This document shows, piece after piece, positions 8,754 to 17,836 of a stretch of DNA of 64,000 bases (position 1 is the first letter of the stretch; each line of letters opens with the position of its first letter). Source of the DNA: an uncultured bacterium (lineage in GTDB: Bacteria; Actinomycetota; Coriobacteriia; Coriobacteriales; Coriobacteriaceae); the NCBI GenBank assembly GCA_958349055.1, contig CATWBO010000008.1, positions 1 through 64,000 of the forward strand. Reading direction: 5' to 3'. The notes beneath the pieces are model-generated. The model had not been told where the DNA came from. It did no database searches and saw only the letters and a program-made list of their open reading frames with translations. Both the position numbers and the translations under genes were made by a program.

Positions 8754-9888
8754 AGCAACCGAAACCGCGCTTGCCTGTATCCGCGAGGAAGTCGAGCGCG
8801 CGTTCTCGTCGGCGCCGGGCGCCGTGCTCGAAGCCGCGCTCTCCCGGATCGCGCCCGCAGACGAGTGCGCCCGCGCCGCCGCGTACGCCGCGTGGGACTC
8901 CATCGCGCACCCCTTGGGGGGATTGGGCGACTTTGAAGACGCCGTCGCGTGTATCGCCGCAGCTCAGGGGAGCGCCGAGGTGGTCGAGTTTCCCCGTGCG
9001 CTCGCGGTATTCTTCTCCGACAACGGGGTCGTTGCCGAAGGCGTGTCACAAAGCGGGCAAGACGTGACGCGAGCCGTCGCGCGCAACATGTGCGAGGGGG
9101 CCACGAGCGCCTGCCGCATGGCGGCGTTCGCGGGTGCCGAGGTCGTGCCCGTCGACGTGGGTATGGTCCGGGGCATAGAAGATGCGCGCATGGTGCGCGC
9201 GAACGTGCGGCGGGGGAGCGGCAACATCGCGCACGGCTCCGCTATGTCTCGCGATGGGGCCGTGCGCGCGATCGAGGTCGGAATCGCCGTCGCGTGCGGT
9301 CTTGCCCGCGCCGGCGTGCGCCTTCTCGCCGCGGGCGAGATGGGCATCGGCAACACGACCACCTCGGCGGCGGTGGCCGCAGTGCTCATCCGGGCGGACG
9401 CGCGGAGCCTCGTCGGGCGCGGCGCGGGGCTCTCGGACGCCTCGCTCGCGCGTAAGCGCGACGTGGTCGAGCGTGCTATCGACGCGAACTCGCCCGATCC
9501 CGCCGACCCGATCGACGTGCTCTCGAAGGTGGGCGGCTTCGACATCGCGGCGATGTGCGGCTTCTACCTGGGGGCCGCTGCCTCGAAGGCGCCGGCGCTC
9601 CTCGACGGGGTCATATCCTGCACGGCGGCCCTGTGCGCGGCGCGCCTGTGCCCCAACGCCTTGGGCTACCTCGTGGGCACCCACGCATCAAGCGAACCCG
9701 CAAGCCAGGAGCTCCTTCGCGAGCTCGGCATAAAGGCACCCCTCGACGCAGGCATGCACTTGGGCGAGGGCGCGGGCGCCATGGCGTATCTGCCCCTTCT
9801 GGATTCGGCGCTGCGCGTGTACCGGGATGGTAAGACGTTCACGGCGACTGGCATGGCTGCTTACGAACATTTCGAGGCCGGGAAATGA
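8746..9888 (+). CDS. cobT: Nicotinate-nucleotide-dimethylbenzimidazole phosphoribosyltransferase (CobT)
   Basis: Makes alpha-ribazole phosphate by transferring phosphoribose from nicotinate mononucleotide to the lower-ligand base. In this 380-aa protein FFSDNGVVAEGVS is followed by VDVGM, AAGEMGIGNTTTS, and near the end GMHLGEGAGAM, which contains the catalytic Glu. The ATG follows GAGAGGAGACGGC (good SD) and overlaps the end of cbiA. No bluB or bza gene for base synthesis lies in the window, so the base is made elsewhere or salvaged. Confidence 0.93.
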   Translation: MAEATETALACIREEVERAFSSAPGAVLEAALSRIAPADECARAAAYAAWDSIAHPLGGLGDFEDAVACIAAAQGSAEVVEFPRALAVFFSDNGVVAEGVSQSGQDVTRAVARNMCEGATSACRMAAFAGAEVVPVDVGMVRGIEDARMVRANVRRGSGNIAHGSAMSRDGAVRAIEVGIAVACGLARAGVRLLAAGEMGIGNTTTSAAVAAVLIRADARSLVGRGAGLSDASLARKRDVVERAIDANSPDPADPIDVLSKVGGFDIAAMCGFYLGAAASKAPALLDGVISCTAALCAARLCPNALGYLVGTHASSEPASQELLRELGIKAPLDAGMHLGEGAGAMAYLPLLDSALRVYRDGKTFTATGMAAYEHFEAGK

Positions 9889-10433
9889 CGGTGACGCTCG
9901 TCATCGGCGCCGCCGCGAGCGGCAAGAGCGCCTACGCCGAGTCCCTGTGCCTCGGGCACGACGGCCCCCGCGTGTACCTGGCAACGATGGAGCCCTTCGG
10001 GGAAGAGGGCGCCCGCCGCATCGCGCGCCATCGGGCGCTGCGCGAGGGCAAGGGGTTTTCTACCCTCGAGCGCACGCGTGACGTGGGCGCCGCAGTGCCC
10101 GGGCTTCCGCGCGGCTGCACGCTTCTTTTGGAGGACGTGGGCAACCTGGTTGCGAACGAGCTCTTCGCGGAAGGCGGCTTGTCCCCGCGTGACCCTGACG
10201 CTGTGGCGCGCGAGGTGCTCGGAGGCATTGAACGGCTCGCTCAGGCCGCTGCGTATACGGTGGTGGTCACCGTCGACGTGTTCGCCGATGGGATGCGCTA
10301 CGATGAAGGGACCGAGGCATGGAGGCGCGCGCTCGCGCGCGTGAACGCGGGCGTGGCGGCGCTGGCCGACCGCGCAGTCGAAGTGGTATGCGGGATTCCC
10401 GTGTGGATGAAAGGCGAAGGACCTACAAGGTGA
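9885..10433 (+). CDS. cobU: Adenosylcobinamide kinase / guanylyltransferase (CobU)
   Basis: Phosphorylates adenosylcobinamide and transfers GMP to it in the nucleotide-loop branch. The 182-aa protein has a P-loop variant GAAASGKS (usually GGARSGKS), the RIARHRALR segment carrying the guanylylated His, LLLEDVGNLVANELF, and the terminal CGIPVWMKGE. It is a complete-length CobU, in contrast to the shortened copy in the fusion gene downstream. Start and stop overlap the neighbours by 4 nt each. Confidence 0.9.
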   Translation: MTVTLVIGAAASGKSAYAESLCLGHDGPRVYLATMEPFGEEGARRIARHRALREGKGFSTLERTRDVGAAVPGLPRGCTLLLEDVGNLVANELFAEGGLSPRDPDAVAREVLGGIERLAQAAAYTVVVTVDVFADGMRYDEGTEAWRRALARVNAGVAALADRAVEVVCGIPVWMKGEGPTR

Positions 10434-11197
10434 AGACAGTAGAGGCAATCGGCGCGGCGTTCGGAACGTTCTCGCGCATCCCCGTCCCGAAATCGGCCTG
10501 GACTGATTTCGGGTTAACCCATGCGCTTGCCGCGTTTCCCCTGGTGGGCCTTGCGGAAGGCTTACTCATGACGGCGTGGGGGCGCGTGGCGAACCTGCTC
10601 GGCGTGCCCGCGACCATCGTCGCGGCCGTGTTCGTGGCGCTGCCTGTGGCGGTGACGGGAGGCATCCACCTAGACGGGCTCTGCGACACCTCCGATGCGC
10701 TTGCAAGTTGGGCCCCGCGCGAGCGAAAGCTCGAGATCATGCACGACCCGCGGGCGGGCGCCTTCGGGGTCATCGGTGTTGTTGTGTACCTTATTCTGCA
10801 GTTTTCCCTGTTCACCGCGCTGCCGCTTACGGCGGGGGTGTTCCTCGCGCTTCTGTGCTCGCTCGTGTTCTCCCGCGCGCTTTCGGGGCTTGCCGTTGAA
10901 TGCTGGCCTGCCGCGCGGGCGGACGGCATGGCCGCGGGGCTCTCGCCTGCGAAGAAGCGCGCGGCGATCGTCGTGCCGCTTTGCGCTTTCGCTGCGGCTT
11001 CGGCTGCAGGGATGGTTGCGTGCGCTCGGGCCGTCGGCGCCCTTATGGCGGTGGCGGGGCTTTTGGCGCTCGCGTGGTACCGCCATGTTGCCCTGTTCCG
11101 ATTCGGCGGGGTGACGGGGGATTTGGCCGGATGGTTTCTGCAATGGGCCGAGCTCGCGATGCTTGCCATGCTGGTGGCGGGGGGCATGCTCCTATGA
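10430..11197 (+). CDS. cobS: Adenosylcobinamide-GDP ribazoletransferase (CobS)
   Basis: Integral membrane enzyme that joins AdoCbi-GDP with alpha-ribazole (phosphate) to give the complete corrinoid. The 255-aa sequence is strongly hydrophobic with about five to six membrane segments. It carries TGGIHLDGLCDTSDA and, further on, MHDPRAGAFGV, the conserved Asp-rich catalytic motifs. It starts with a GTG overlapping the cobU stop (GGTGA). Confidence 0.92.
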   Translation: MKTVEAIGAAFGTFSRIPVPKSAWTDFGLTHALAAFPLVGLAEGLLMTAWGRVANLLGVPATIVAAVFVALPVAVTGGIHLDGLCDTSDALASWAPRERKLEIMHDPRAGAFGVIGVVVYLILQFSLFTALPLTAGVFLALLCSLVFSRALSGLAVECWPAARADGMAAGLSPAKKRAAIVVPLCAFAAASAAGMVACARAVGALMAVAGLLALAWYRHVALFRFGGVTGDLAGWFLQWAELAMLAMLVAGGMLL

Positions 11198-12195
11198 TGC
11201 TCGTGGTAGGTGGCGCGCATTCGGGGAAGAGGACCTTCGTGTGCGAAAAGCTCGGGTTCGCGGCGGACGATTTCGTCGACGCGGCGCAGCTTGCGGAGGA
11301 CGGCGTGCCCGCGGCTTTTGCCGGCCGCGTCGCGTACCGTGCTGAGGAACTCGTACGCGCGCTCGACGCTGACCGGGCGCTCGAGCGACTGATCGGCTTC
11401 GACGCAGTGATTCTGCCCTTGGTCGGCTCGGGGATCGTCCCCATGTGTGCGGAAGACGCCCAATGGCGCGAGCGCGCGGGGCGCCTGGGATGCGCGCTCG
11501 CTGCGCGCGCCGACGTCGTCGTGCGCATGACGTGCGGGATACCCCAGGTCATCAAAGGAAACCTTGCCGATGCGCCTCGTGGGACGCAGGGCGCGGGCGC
11601 GCCTTTGGAAGTCGTCTTCGTGCGCCATGGTGCCACGTCTGGCACGGAAGACCATCGCTACAGCGGGGCGGGCACCGACGAGCCCCTGTCGAGCGCGGGC
11701 GAGCGCGCTTTGCGCGACCTCGCGTGCGACCGTGACGTGTTCCGTGTTATCACGAGCGGCATGGCCCGCACCGACCAGACGGCGCGCATTCTCTTCCCGA
11801 ATGCGGAGCTTATGGCGTGCCCCGGTCTGCGCGAGATGGATTTTGGTGATTTCGAGGGGCGAAGCGCCGCCGAGCTTAAAGAGGATGCGCGCTACCGCGC
11901 CTGGGTAGACTCCTGGTGCGAGACGCGCTGCCCGCATGGCGAGGGCAAGAGCGATTTCATCCGCCGCGTCGTCGCGGCGTTTCGGGAGGCGTGCAAATCG
12001 GAGCGCGCCCAGGGGAGTGGTCGCGCCGTCTTCGTCGTTCACGCGGGTACCGTGAAAGCGCTACTCTCCGAGCTAGCTGTCCCGAAAATGGGATACTTCG
12101 ACGTGCATACTGAGCCGGGCGGCGCATGGGCCGCCACCTGGGATGGGCGCTGCCTTCGCGACGTTCGTCCCGCTTCGGGGGGCGATGCCCGGTGA
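11194..12195 (+). CDS. cobC: Fusion of a shortened CobU-like domain with alpha-ribazole phosphatase (CobC)
   Basis: 333 aa in two parts. Residues about 1-130 resemble CobU: Walker A variant GGAHSGKR, then GSGIVPMCAEDAQWRERAG and the terminal CGIPQVIKGN. The middle of CobU, including the His that takes GMP, is missing. From about residue 140 comes a histidine-phosphatase domain with VFVRHGAT, the second-Arg/Glu region (REMDFGDFEGR) and VVHAGTVK, as in CobC, which dephosphorylates alpha-ribazole phosphate. The first of two adjacent ATGs overlaps the cobS stop. A complete cobU lies two genes upstream, so the N-terminal part is either a relic or a regulatory/nucleotide-binding module. The phosphatase call is the firmer of the two. 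Confidence 0.82.
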   Translation: MMLVVGGAHSGKRTFVCEKLGFAADDFVDAAQLAEDGVPAAFAGRVAYRAEELVRALDADRALERLIGFDAVILPLVGSGIVPMCAEDAQWRERAGRLGCALAARADVVVRMTCGIPQVIKGNLADAPRGTQGAGAPLEVVFVRHGATSGTEDHRYSGAGTDEPLSSAGERALRDLACDRDVFRVITSGMARTDQTARILFPNAELMACPGLREMDFGDFEGRSAAELKEDARYRAWVDSWCETRCPHGEGKSDFIRRVVAAFREACKSERAQGSGRAVFVVHAGTVKALLSELAVPKMGYFDVHTEPGGAWAATWDGRCLRDVRPASGGDAR

Positions 12196-13169
12196 TGACG
12201 ATTCTTGCCGTCGCCGCTGGGTTCGCGGCCGACCTTGCCTTCGGCGACCCGCGCTGGCTTCCCCATCCCGTTGTCGCCATGGGGCGCGCGATCACGTGGG
12301 CCGAAGGCCGCCTGCGGGACGCATTCCCGCAAACGTCCGCGGGCACGCGCGCCGCAGGGCTTGTGCTCGCCGTGGCGCTTCCGCTTGCGTGTGGGCTTTT
12401 GACCTGGGGAATCCTGCATCTTTGCGGCATGGTTCACCCCGTCTTGCGCTTTGTGGCCGAGGCATGGGCGAGCTATCAGATTCTCGCGGCATGCGAGCTG
12501 CGCCGCCAGAGCCTGGCCGTGGCCCGCGCGTTCTCGAAGGGCGGCCTTGTCGCGGCGCGCGAAGCCGTCGGGCTCATCGTGGGACGCGACACGTCTGTTC
12601 TCGACGAGCAGGGCGTTGCGCGCGCCGCCGTGGAAACGGTGGCGGAGAACGCGAGCGACGGCGTCATCGCGCCGCTTTTCTACCTTATTATCGGGGGTGC
12701 GCCCTTGGGCATGGCGTATAAGGCGGTGAACACGCTCGACAGCATGGTGGGCTACAAAAACGAGCGCTACATCGACTTCGGCTGCGCCTCGGCGCGCCTC
12801 GACGATGCGGTGAATTGGATTCCCTCGCGCTTGTCGGCCCTGCTCATGATTGCCGTGTGCCCGATCGTCGGGCTCGACGCGCGCGGGGCGGCGCGCATCT
12901 GGCGCCGCGATAGGCGTCGCCATGCGAGCCCGAACGCGGCGCAGACCGAGTCAGCGTGCGCGGGCGCGCTCGGGCTGCGCCTGGCAGGACCCGCGGTGTA
13001 TTTCGGTAAGCTCGTTGAGAAACCGACGATAGGCGACGCGTCCCGCGAAATCGAGTGGGGCGACATCGCCCGGGCGACAAGGCTCATGCTCGCCGCGTCC
13101 GTATGCGCGCTCGTCGTCTTCGGCGCCGCGCGCGCGGCGGTCGTGCTCGCCGTGGGGGCGATGGCATGA
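12195..13169 (+). CDS. cbiB: Adenosylcobinamide-phosphate synthase (CbiB)
   Basis: Membrane protein that attaches aminopropanol (phosphate) to adenosylcobyric acid. The 324-aa protein shows the N-terminal motif AFGDPRWLPHPVVAMGR, the central ETVAENASDGVIAPLFY, and YKNERYIDFG followed by ARLDD. At least four hydrophobic segments are visible. The start ATG shares a base with the preceding TGA. It works with CobD encoded directly downstream. Confidence 0.92.
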   Translation: MTILAVAAGFAADLAFGDPRWLPHPVVAMGRAITWAEGRLRDAFPQTSAGTRAAGLVLAVALPLACGLLTWGILHLCGMVHPVLRFVAEAWASYQILAACELRRQSLAVARAFSKGGLVAAREAVGLIVGRDTSVLDEQGVARAAVETVAENASDGVIAPLFYLIIGGAPLGMAYKAVNTLDSMVGYKNERYIDFGCASARLDDAVNWIPSRLSALLMIAVCPIVGLDARGAARIWRRDRRRHASPNAAQTESACAGALGLRLAGPAVYFGKLVEKPTIGDASREIEWGDIARATRLMLAASVCALVVFGAARAAVVLAVGAMA

Positions 13170-14389
13170 GGGAAGACCATGCCGCGCCCCGGGCTGCCGG
13201 GGGAATCCTGCGCGCCCGTGCGCATGGGGGTAGCACGCAATCGCTCGGCATCGCTTGCGAAGGGGGCGCCTCCGACCTCATTGACTTCTCGGTGAACGTG
13301 AATCCGGCAGGCCCCTCGCCGCGCGCCGTCGCCGCAGCTTGCAAGGCGCTTTCTCGAATCGACGCCTACCCCGATAGGGAAAGCCTCGCCCTCGTTCGCG
13401 CCCTAGCGCGCGCCCAGGGCATTCCCGAAGATACTATCGTCTGCGGCGCGGGCGCGTCCGACATCATCTGGCGGCTTGCCGCGGCGGTGCGCCCGAAACG
13501 CATCGTCGTGTGCGCGCCGACGTTCTCTGAATATGCGGAGGCGGCATCGTACTACGGCGCATGCGTGCAGGAGTTCCCGCTCTCCGAAGCGGACGACTTC
13601 GACGTGCCCGCCTCCTTCGCCCGCGCGATCGAGGGGCCGGGAGACGTGGCGTACCTCTGCAATCCGAACAACCCGACGGGGCGCCTCGTCGACCCCAGCG
13701 TGATCGATGCCGCGGCTTGCCGCTGCGAGCAGGTGGGCGCGCTGCTCGTCGTGGACGAGTGCTTCCTCGGATTTGCGCCCGACGCCCGCGAAAGGAGCGT
13801 GGCCGCACGCGCCGCGTGTTCGCGCCATGTGGCCGTGCTCTCCGCGTTCACCAAGCTCTACGGAATGGCGGGGTTGCGGTTGGGATATCTGATCAGCGGA
13901 AACGCCCAACTCATCGAGGGGATTCGCCGGGCGGGGCAGGCGTGGCCCGTCTCCTCGGTCGCCGAGGCCGCGGGCATCGCCGCCCTGGAAGACGTCGAAT
14001 ACGTCTCGCGCACGCGCGATGTATTGGCGGGCGAGCGAGCGTGGCTTTCCCACGAGCTCTCCTCGCTCGGGCTTTCCGTCGTGCCGTCGGATGCGAACTT
14101 CCTTTTAGTCCGCACGCCGGCGAAAGACATCCCCGAGCGCCTGTATAAACAGGGAGTTTTGGTCCGCACGTGCGACTCGTTTTCGGTACTGTCCCGTTTC
14201 TGGTGCCGCGTCGCGGTGCGCACGCGCAAGGAGAATGCCCGGCTTGCGATGGCGTTCAGTCGCGCGCTTCGGGCGGAAGGCGCATCGGGCGAAGGCGAAC
14301 CCGACGAACGGGGCGGCGCTTCTTGCAGCGGCGCTATGGCGGGCGCGGATGGCCGAGGCTCGGCGAAGGAGGTCGATACCCGTGGGTAG
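13166..14389 (+). CDS. cobD: L-threonine-O-3-phosphate decarboxylase (CobD)
   Basis: PLP enzyme of the aminotransferase class I/II fold that makes (R)-1-amino-2-propanol phosphate for CbiB. In this 407-aa protein the marks are IDFSVNVNPAGPSP near the N-terminus, CNPNNPTGRL, VVDECFLGFA, and SAFTKLYGMAGLRLGY with the PLP Lys. The last ~40 residues are Gly/Ala/Ser-rich and look like a disordered extension. The ATG overlaps the cbiB stop (ATGA). Confidence 0.9.
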   Translation: MREDHAAPRAAGGILRARAHGGSTQSLGIACEGGASDLIDFSVNVNPAGPSPRAVAAACKALSRIDAYPDRESLALVRALARAQGIPEDTIVCGAGASDIIWRLAAAVRPKRIVVCAPTFSEYAEAASYYGACVQEFPLSEADDFDVPASFARAIEGPGDVAYLCNPNNPTGRLVDPSVIDAAACRCEQVGALLVVDECFLGFAPDARERSVAARAACSRHVAVLSAFTKLYGMAGLRLGYLISGNAQLIEGIRRAGQAWPVSSVAEAAGIAALEDVEYVSRTRDVLAGERAWLSHELSSLGLSVVPSDANFLLVRTPAKDIPERLYKQGVLVRTCDSFSVLSRFWCRVAVRTRKENARLAMAFSRALRAEGASGEGEPDERGGASCSGAMAGADGRGSAKEVDTRG

Positions 14390-15881
14390 GGCGAAGCCGA
14401 TCATGATCCAGGGCACCATGTCGAACGCGGGGAAGAGCCTGCTTGCGGCTGGGCTGTGCCGTGTGCTTTCGCAGGGCGGCCTGCGCGTGACTCCCTTCAA
14501 GAGCCAGAACATGGCGCTCAACAGCGGTGTCACGGCCGACGGGCTCGAGATGGGGCGCGCCCAGATCATGCAGGCCGAGGCGTGCGGCATCGCGCCCGAC
14601 GTGCGCATGAACCCCATCCTGCTCAAGCCCGAAAGCGACCACCGAAGCCAGCTCATCGTGGCCGGCAAGGCGCAGGGAGCCTTCGCTGCGAGGGACTACT
14701 TCGCGCGAAAGAAGGCGCTCATGCCGCAGATTTTGGAGGCGTTCGATTCGCTCGCGGAGGAAAACGACGTCATCGTCATCGAGGGCGCCGGCAGCCCCGC
14801 CGAAATCAACCTTTCCGAAAACGACATCGTCAACATGGGGCTCGCGCGCGCCGTGTCCTCCCCCGTGCTGCTCGCGGGCGACATCGACCCAGGCGGGGTG
14901 TTTGCCCAGCTCTACGGCACGGTCGCGCTCCTTGCGCCCGAGGACCGCGCGCTTTTGCGGGGGCTTGTGGTGAACAAGTTCCGCGGCGATGTGGAAATCC
15001 TGCGCCCGGGTTTGGCCCCGCTCGAGAAGATGTGCGGGGTTCCCGTCGTGGGGGTCGTGCCGTATCTTACGCTCGACCTGGACGACGAGGACTCGCTCGC
15101 GCCGCGCCTATCTGCCCGCGAGGCGCGCGGCGTCATCGACGTCGCCGTCGTGCGTTTTCCGCATCTGTCGAACTTCACCGACTTCGACCCGCTTTCGCGC
15201 GTGCCCGGCGTGGGCGTGCGCTACGTTTCCTCGACGACCGATCTGGGCCGACCCGACCTGGTGGTGCTTCCCGGCTCGAAGACTACGCTCGACGACGCGC
15301 GCTGGCTTGCGGCTAGCGGCATCGGAGCCTGTGTACGCGCGCTTTCGGGCGCGGGCACGCCGGTGCTCGGCATATGCGGAGGCTACCAGCTTTTGGGAGA
15401 CGAGCTTTCCGACCCGCACGGCAGGGAAGGCGCTGGCACCGCGCGCGGGCTCGGGCTCATCCCTGCAAGTACGGTGTTCAAGGAGGAAAAGCGCCTCGCC
15501 CAGTCGGCACTGCGCATCACAGGCGCCCAAGGCGCGTTCTCGGTGTGGAACGGCATGACGGCGCGCGGGTACGAGATTCACGACGGCGAAACGACCGTCT
15601 CCTGCGCTCCTGCGGGCACGATTGGCGGCAAACCAGAAGGCGCGGCCTGCGGAAACGTGTTCGGAACCTATCTCCACGGCCTGTTCGACGAACCGGGTGT
15701 GGCGCTCGCCCTCGCGCGCTCGCTCGCGCGCATGCGCGGCCTGCCCGAGAGCGTCGTGGGTGCTGCGGGTGCGGCGTCCGCGGCCGATCATCGTGCGCGC
15801 GAGTTTGACCGCCTGGCCGACGTCGTGCGCGGGGCGCTCGACATGGAGTATGTCTACCGCATTATCGAGGAGGGCGTATGA
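14382..15881 (+). CDS. cbiP: Cobyric acid synthase (CbiP/CobQ)
   Basis: Amidates the b, d, e and g side chains of adenosylcobyrinate diamide using glutamine and ATP. The 499-aa protein has IQGTMSNAGKS (P-loop), PFKSQNMALNS, KPESDHRSQ, then VLLAGDIDPGGVFA, and a C-terminal glutamine amidotransferase domain with VLGICGGYQLLG. I chose the GTG nine bases after AAGGAGG, which overlaps the end of cobD by 8 nt; this is one of the best ribosome sites in the operon. Confidence 0.93.
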   Translation: MGRAKPIMIQGTMSNAGKSLLAAGLCRVLSQGGLRVTPFKSQNMALNSGVTADGLEMGRAQIMQAEACGIAPDVRMNPILLKPESDHRSQLIVAGKAQGAFAARDYFARKKALMPQILEAFDSLAEENDVIVIEGAGSPAEINLSENDIVNMGLARAVSSPVLLAGDIDPGGVFAQLYGTVALLAPEDRALLRGLVVNKFRGDVEILRPGLAPLEKMCGVPVVGVVPYLTLDLDDEDSLAPRLSAREARGVIDVAVVRFPHLSNFTDFDPLSRVPGVGVRYVSSTTDLGRPDLVVLPGSKTTLDDARWLAASGIGACVRALSGAGTPVLGICGGYQLLGDELSDPHGREGAGTARGLGLIPASTVFKEEKRLAQSALRITGAQGAFSVWNGMTARGYEIHDGETTVSCAPAGTIGGKPEGAACGNVFGTYLHGLFDEPGVALALARSLARMRGLPESVVGAAGAASAADHRAREFDRLADVVRGALDMEYVYRIIEEGV

Positions 15882-16393
15882 TCCACGTGTATCATGGCGA
15901 CGGCAAAGGCAAGACCACGGCGGCGATGGGCCTCGCCCTTCGCATGCTCGCTGCAGGCCGCCGCGTCGTCGTCGTGCAGTTCCTGAAAGACGGCGAAAGC
16001 GGGGAGGTGCGACTGCTCGCCGAGCATTTCGGCGTGCCCGTGTTCGCGGGGAAGGCGTCGGACAAGTTTACCTGGTCGATGACGTCGGAAGAACTTGCCG
16101 CGACGTGCGAGCTGCACGATGGGAACCTCGCTTCCGCGCTCGCCGAGCTCGAGGGCGCTCAGGAGGGGCTGCTCGTGCTCGACGAGGCGCTCGATGCGCT
16201 TTCGAAGGGGCTTGTCGACGAGGCGCTCGTGGACCGCGCGCTCGATATATCCGCGCGCGGCGTCGAAGTAGCGCTCACCGGGCGCGCGCCTTCCCGCAAG
16301 ATCGTGGAGAAGGCCGACTACATAACCGAGATGCGGTGCGAGAAACACCCCTACGCTCAGGGGATATGTGCAAGGGAAGGAGTGGAGTACTAG
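15878..16393 (+). CDS. cobO: Corrinoid adenosyltransferase (CobO/BtuR type)
   Basis: Transfers the 5'-deoxyadenosyl group of ATP to Co(I) corrinoid. The 171-aa protein has the P-loop HGDGKGKTTAA, VQFLKDGESGE, LLVLDEALDAL and VALTGRAPS, the usual BtuR/CobO/CobA signature series. The ATG overlaps the cbiP TGA. The short N-terminus matches CobO forms that lack the extra N-terminal helix. Confidence 0.92.
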   Translation: MIHVYHGDGKGKTTAAMGLALRMLAAGRRVVVVQFLKDGESGEVRLLAEHFGVPVFAGKASDKFTWSMTSEELAATCELHDGNLASALAELEGAQEGLLVLDEALDALSKGLVDEALVDRALDISARGVEVALTGRAPSRKIVEKADYITEMRCEKHPYAQGICAREGVEY

Positions 16394-17035
16394 ATGGATT
16401 CCAAGGAGATGGCGCCCGGCGACATCGAGCGGCGCAGCTTCGAGATCATCACCGAAGAGCTCGGCGGCCGCACGTTCCCGCCGCTCGAAGAGCCCGTCGT
16501 GAAGCGCGTCATCCACACCACTGCCGACTTCTCGTACGCCGATTCCCTCGTGTTCACCCATGACGCCGCGCACTGTGCGCTCGACGCACTGCGCGCAGGG
16601 GCCACGGTGCTCACCGACACGAACATGGCGCTCGCAGGCATAAGCAAGCCCGCGCTCGCGAAGCTCGGCTGCAAGGCCGTGTGCTACATGGCCGACTCTG
16701 ATGTTGCCGCGGCTGCGCGCGCCGCGGGCACGACTCGCGCCGTTGCGAGTATGGACAAAGCTTGCCGCATCGAGGGTCCGCTTATCGTGGCCGTCGGCAA
16801 CGCTCCCACAGCACTTCTGCGCCTCGCTGAGCTCATGGACGCGGGGAAGATCGCGCCCGCGCTCGTCGTTGGGGTGCCGGTCGGGTTTGTGAACGTGGTC
16901 GAGGCGAAAGAGGAGTTACTCGCGCGACGCGTGCCGGCCATCGTCGCGAGGGGTCGCAAGGGCGGCTCGACCGTGGCGGCCGCCATTATGAACGCGCTGC
17001 TCTACCAGATCACGCGCCCAGGCGGCCCGAAGTGA
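16394..17035 (+). CDS. cbiC: Cobalt-precorrin-8 methylmutase (CbiC)
   Basis: Moves the C11 methyl group to C12, giving cobyrinic acid. In this 213-aa protein IERRSFEII is followed by RVIHTTADFSYADSL with the catalytic His, TDTNMALAGISK, and GVPVGFVNVVEAKEEL. All are family-diagnostic. It starts right after the cobO stop, with GGAAGGAGTGGAG just upstream. Confidence 0.93.
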   Translation: MDSKEMAPGDIERRSFEIITEELGGRTFPPLEEPVVKRVIHTTADFSYADSLVFTHDAAHCALDALRAGATVLTDTNMALAGISKPALAKLGCKAVCYMADSDVAAAARAAGTTRAVASMDKACRIEGPLIVAVGNAPTALLRLAELMDAGKIAPALVVGVPVGFVNVVEAKEELLARRVPAIVARGRKGGSTVAAAIMNALLYQITRPGGPK

Positions 17036-17805
17036 CGGCGCCCGCATCCGCGCCGGCGCTGCGCATCTTCGCAGGCACCACCGAGGGCCGCCTTCTGTGC
17101 GAATGGGCGAGCGGGGCGGGCATCCCCGCCCGTGCCTATGCGGCAACCGAGTACGGAGGCGAGCTTTTGGGCGAGCTTCCAGGCATCGAGGTGCATGCGG
17201 GCAGGCTCGACGAGGCTGACATGGAGCGCGAGCTTTCCGGCGCACGCATCGTTGTCGATGCTACGCACCCCTTCGCTACGCTCGCAAGCGGCAATATCCG
17301 GGCCGCTTCGCTCGCCGTGGGTGCACGATGCCTGCGCCTTGCGCGCCCGGTCGAGGCGCTGCCCAAAGGCGTCGTGTCGGTCGCGTCGATCGCCTGCGCG
17401 GCGCGCTTTCTCTCCGAGAACCCGGGTCGCGCGCTTCTCACGACGGGGAGCAAGGAGCTTGCTCCCTACACGAGCGTCGCCGATTTCGCGGAGCGCTTCT
17501 TCGTGCGTGTGCTCCCGCTGCCCGGTGCTATAACGAAGTGCATCGACGCGGGGTTTTCGCCGTCGCACGTCATCGGCATGCAGGGGCCCTTCACCCGCGA
17601 GCTCAACGAGGCGATGCTTCGGCAGGTGGGCGCCCAGTGGCTTGTGACTAAGGACTCGGGAACCGTAGGCGGCACGGCCGAGAAGCTCGCCGCCGCGTGC
17701 GACGTGGGAGCGCGCTGCATCGTGGTCGCCCGTCCCGCCGAGGGAGGCGGGGCCCTTTCGCTTCGGGAAGTGGAAGACGTGCTCTTACGGGAGCTCGTGC
17801 GCTAG
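17032..17805 (+). CDS. cbiJ: Cobalt-precorrin-6A reductase (CbiJ)
   Basis: NAD(P)H-dependent reduction of the macrocycle of cobalt-precorrin-6A. The 257-aa protein has IFAGTTEGRLL, IVVDATHPFA, LLTTGSKEL and LVTKDSGTVGG. The start is GTG overlapping the cbiC stop (GTGA). This is the last gene of the operon. No clear terminator follows; the sequence runs into an IS remnant and a palindromic repeat. Confidence 0.92.
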   Translation: MTAPASAPALRIFAGTTEGRLLCEWASGAGIPARAYAATEYGGELLGELPGIEVHAGRLDEADMERELSGARIVVDATHPFATLASGNIRAASLAVGARCLRLARPVEALPKGVVSVASIACAARFLSENPGRALLTTGSKELAPYTSVADFAERFFVRVLPLPGAITKCIDAGFSPSHVIGMQGPFTRELNEAMLRQVGAQWLVTKDSGTVGGTAEKLAAACDVGARCIVVARPAEGGGALSLREVEDVLLRELVR

Positions 17806-17836
17806 GCGCTCGCCGCGTCTGCGCGCCCTCCCACTC

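Noticed and set aside
11194..11600. Frameshifted or truncated cobU pseudogene before cobC.
   Set aside because: The frame is intact through both domains and coupled to cobS by start/stop overlap, so it is a fusion protein rather than a broken gene.
1501..17805. Search for DMB or alternative lower-ligand synthesis genes and a cobalt transporter in the cobalamin operon.
   Set aside because: Every frame in the operon is accounted for by corrin-ring, amidation, or nucleotide-loop enzymes; none matches bluB, bza or cbiMNQO.
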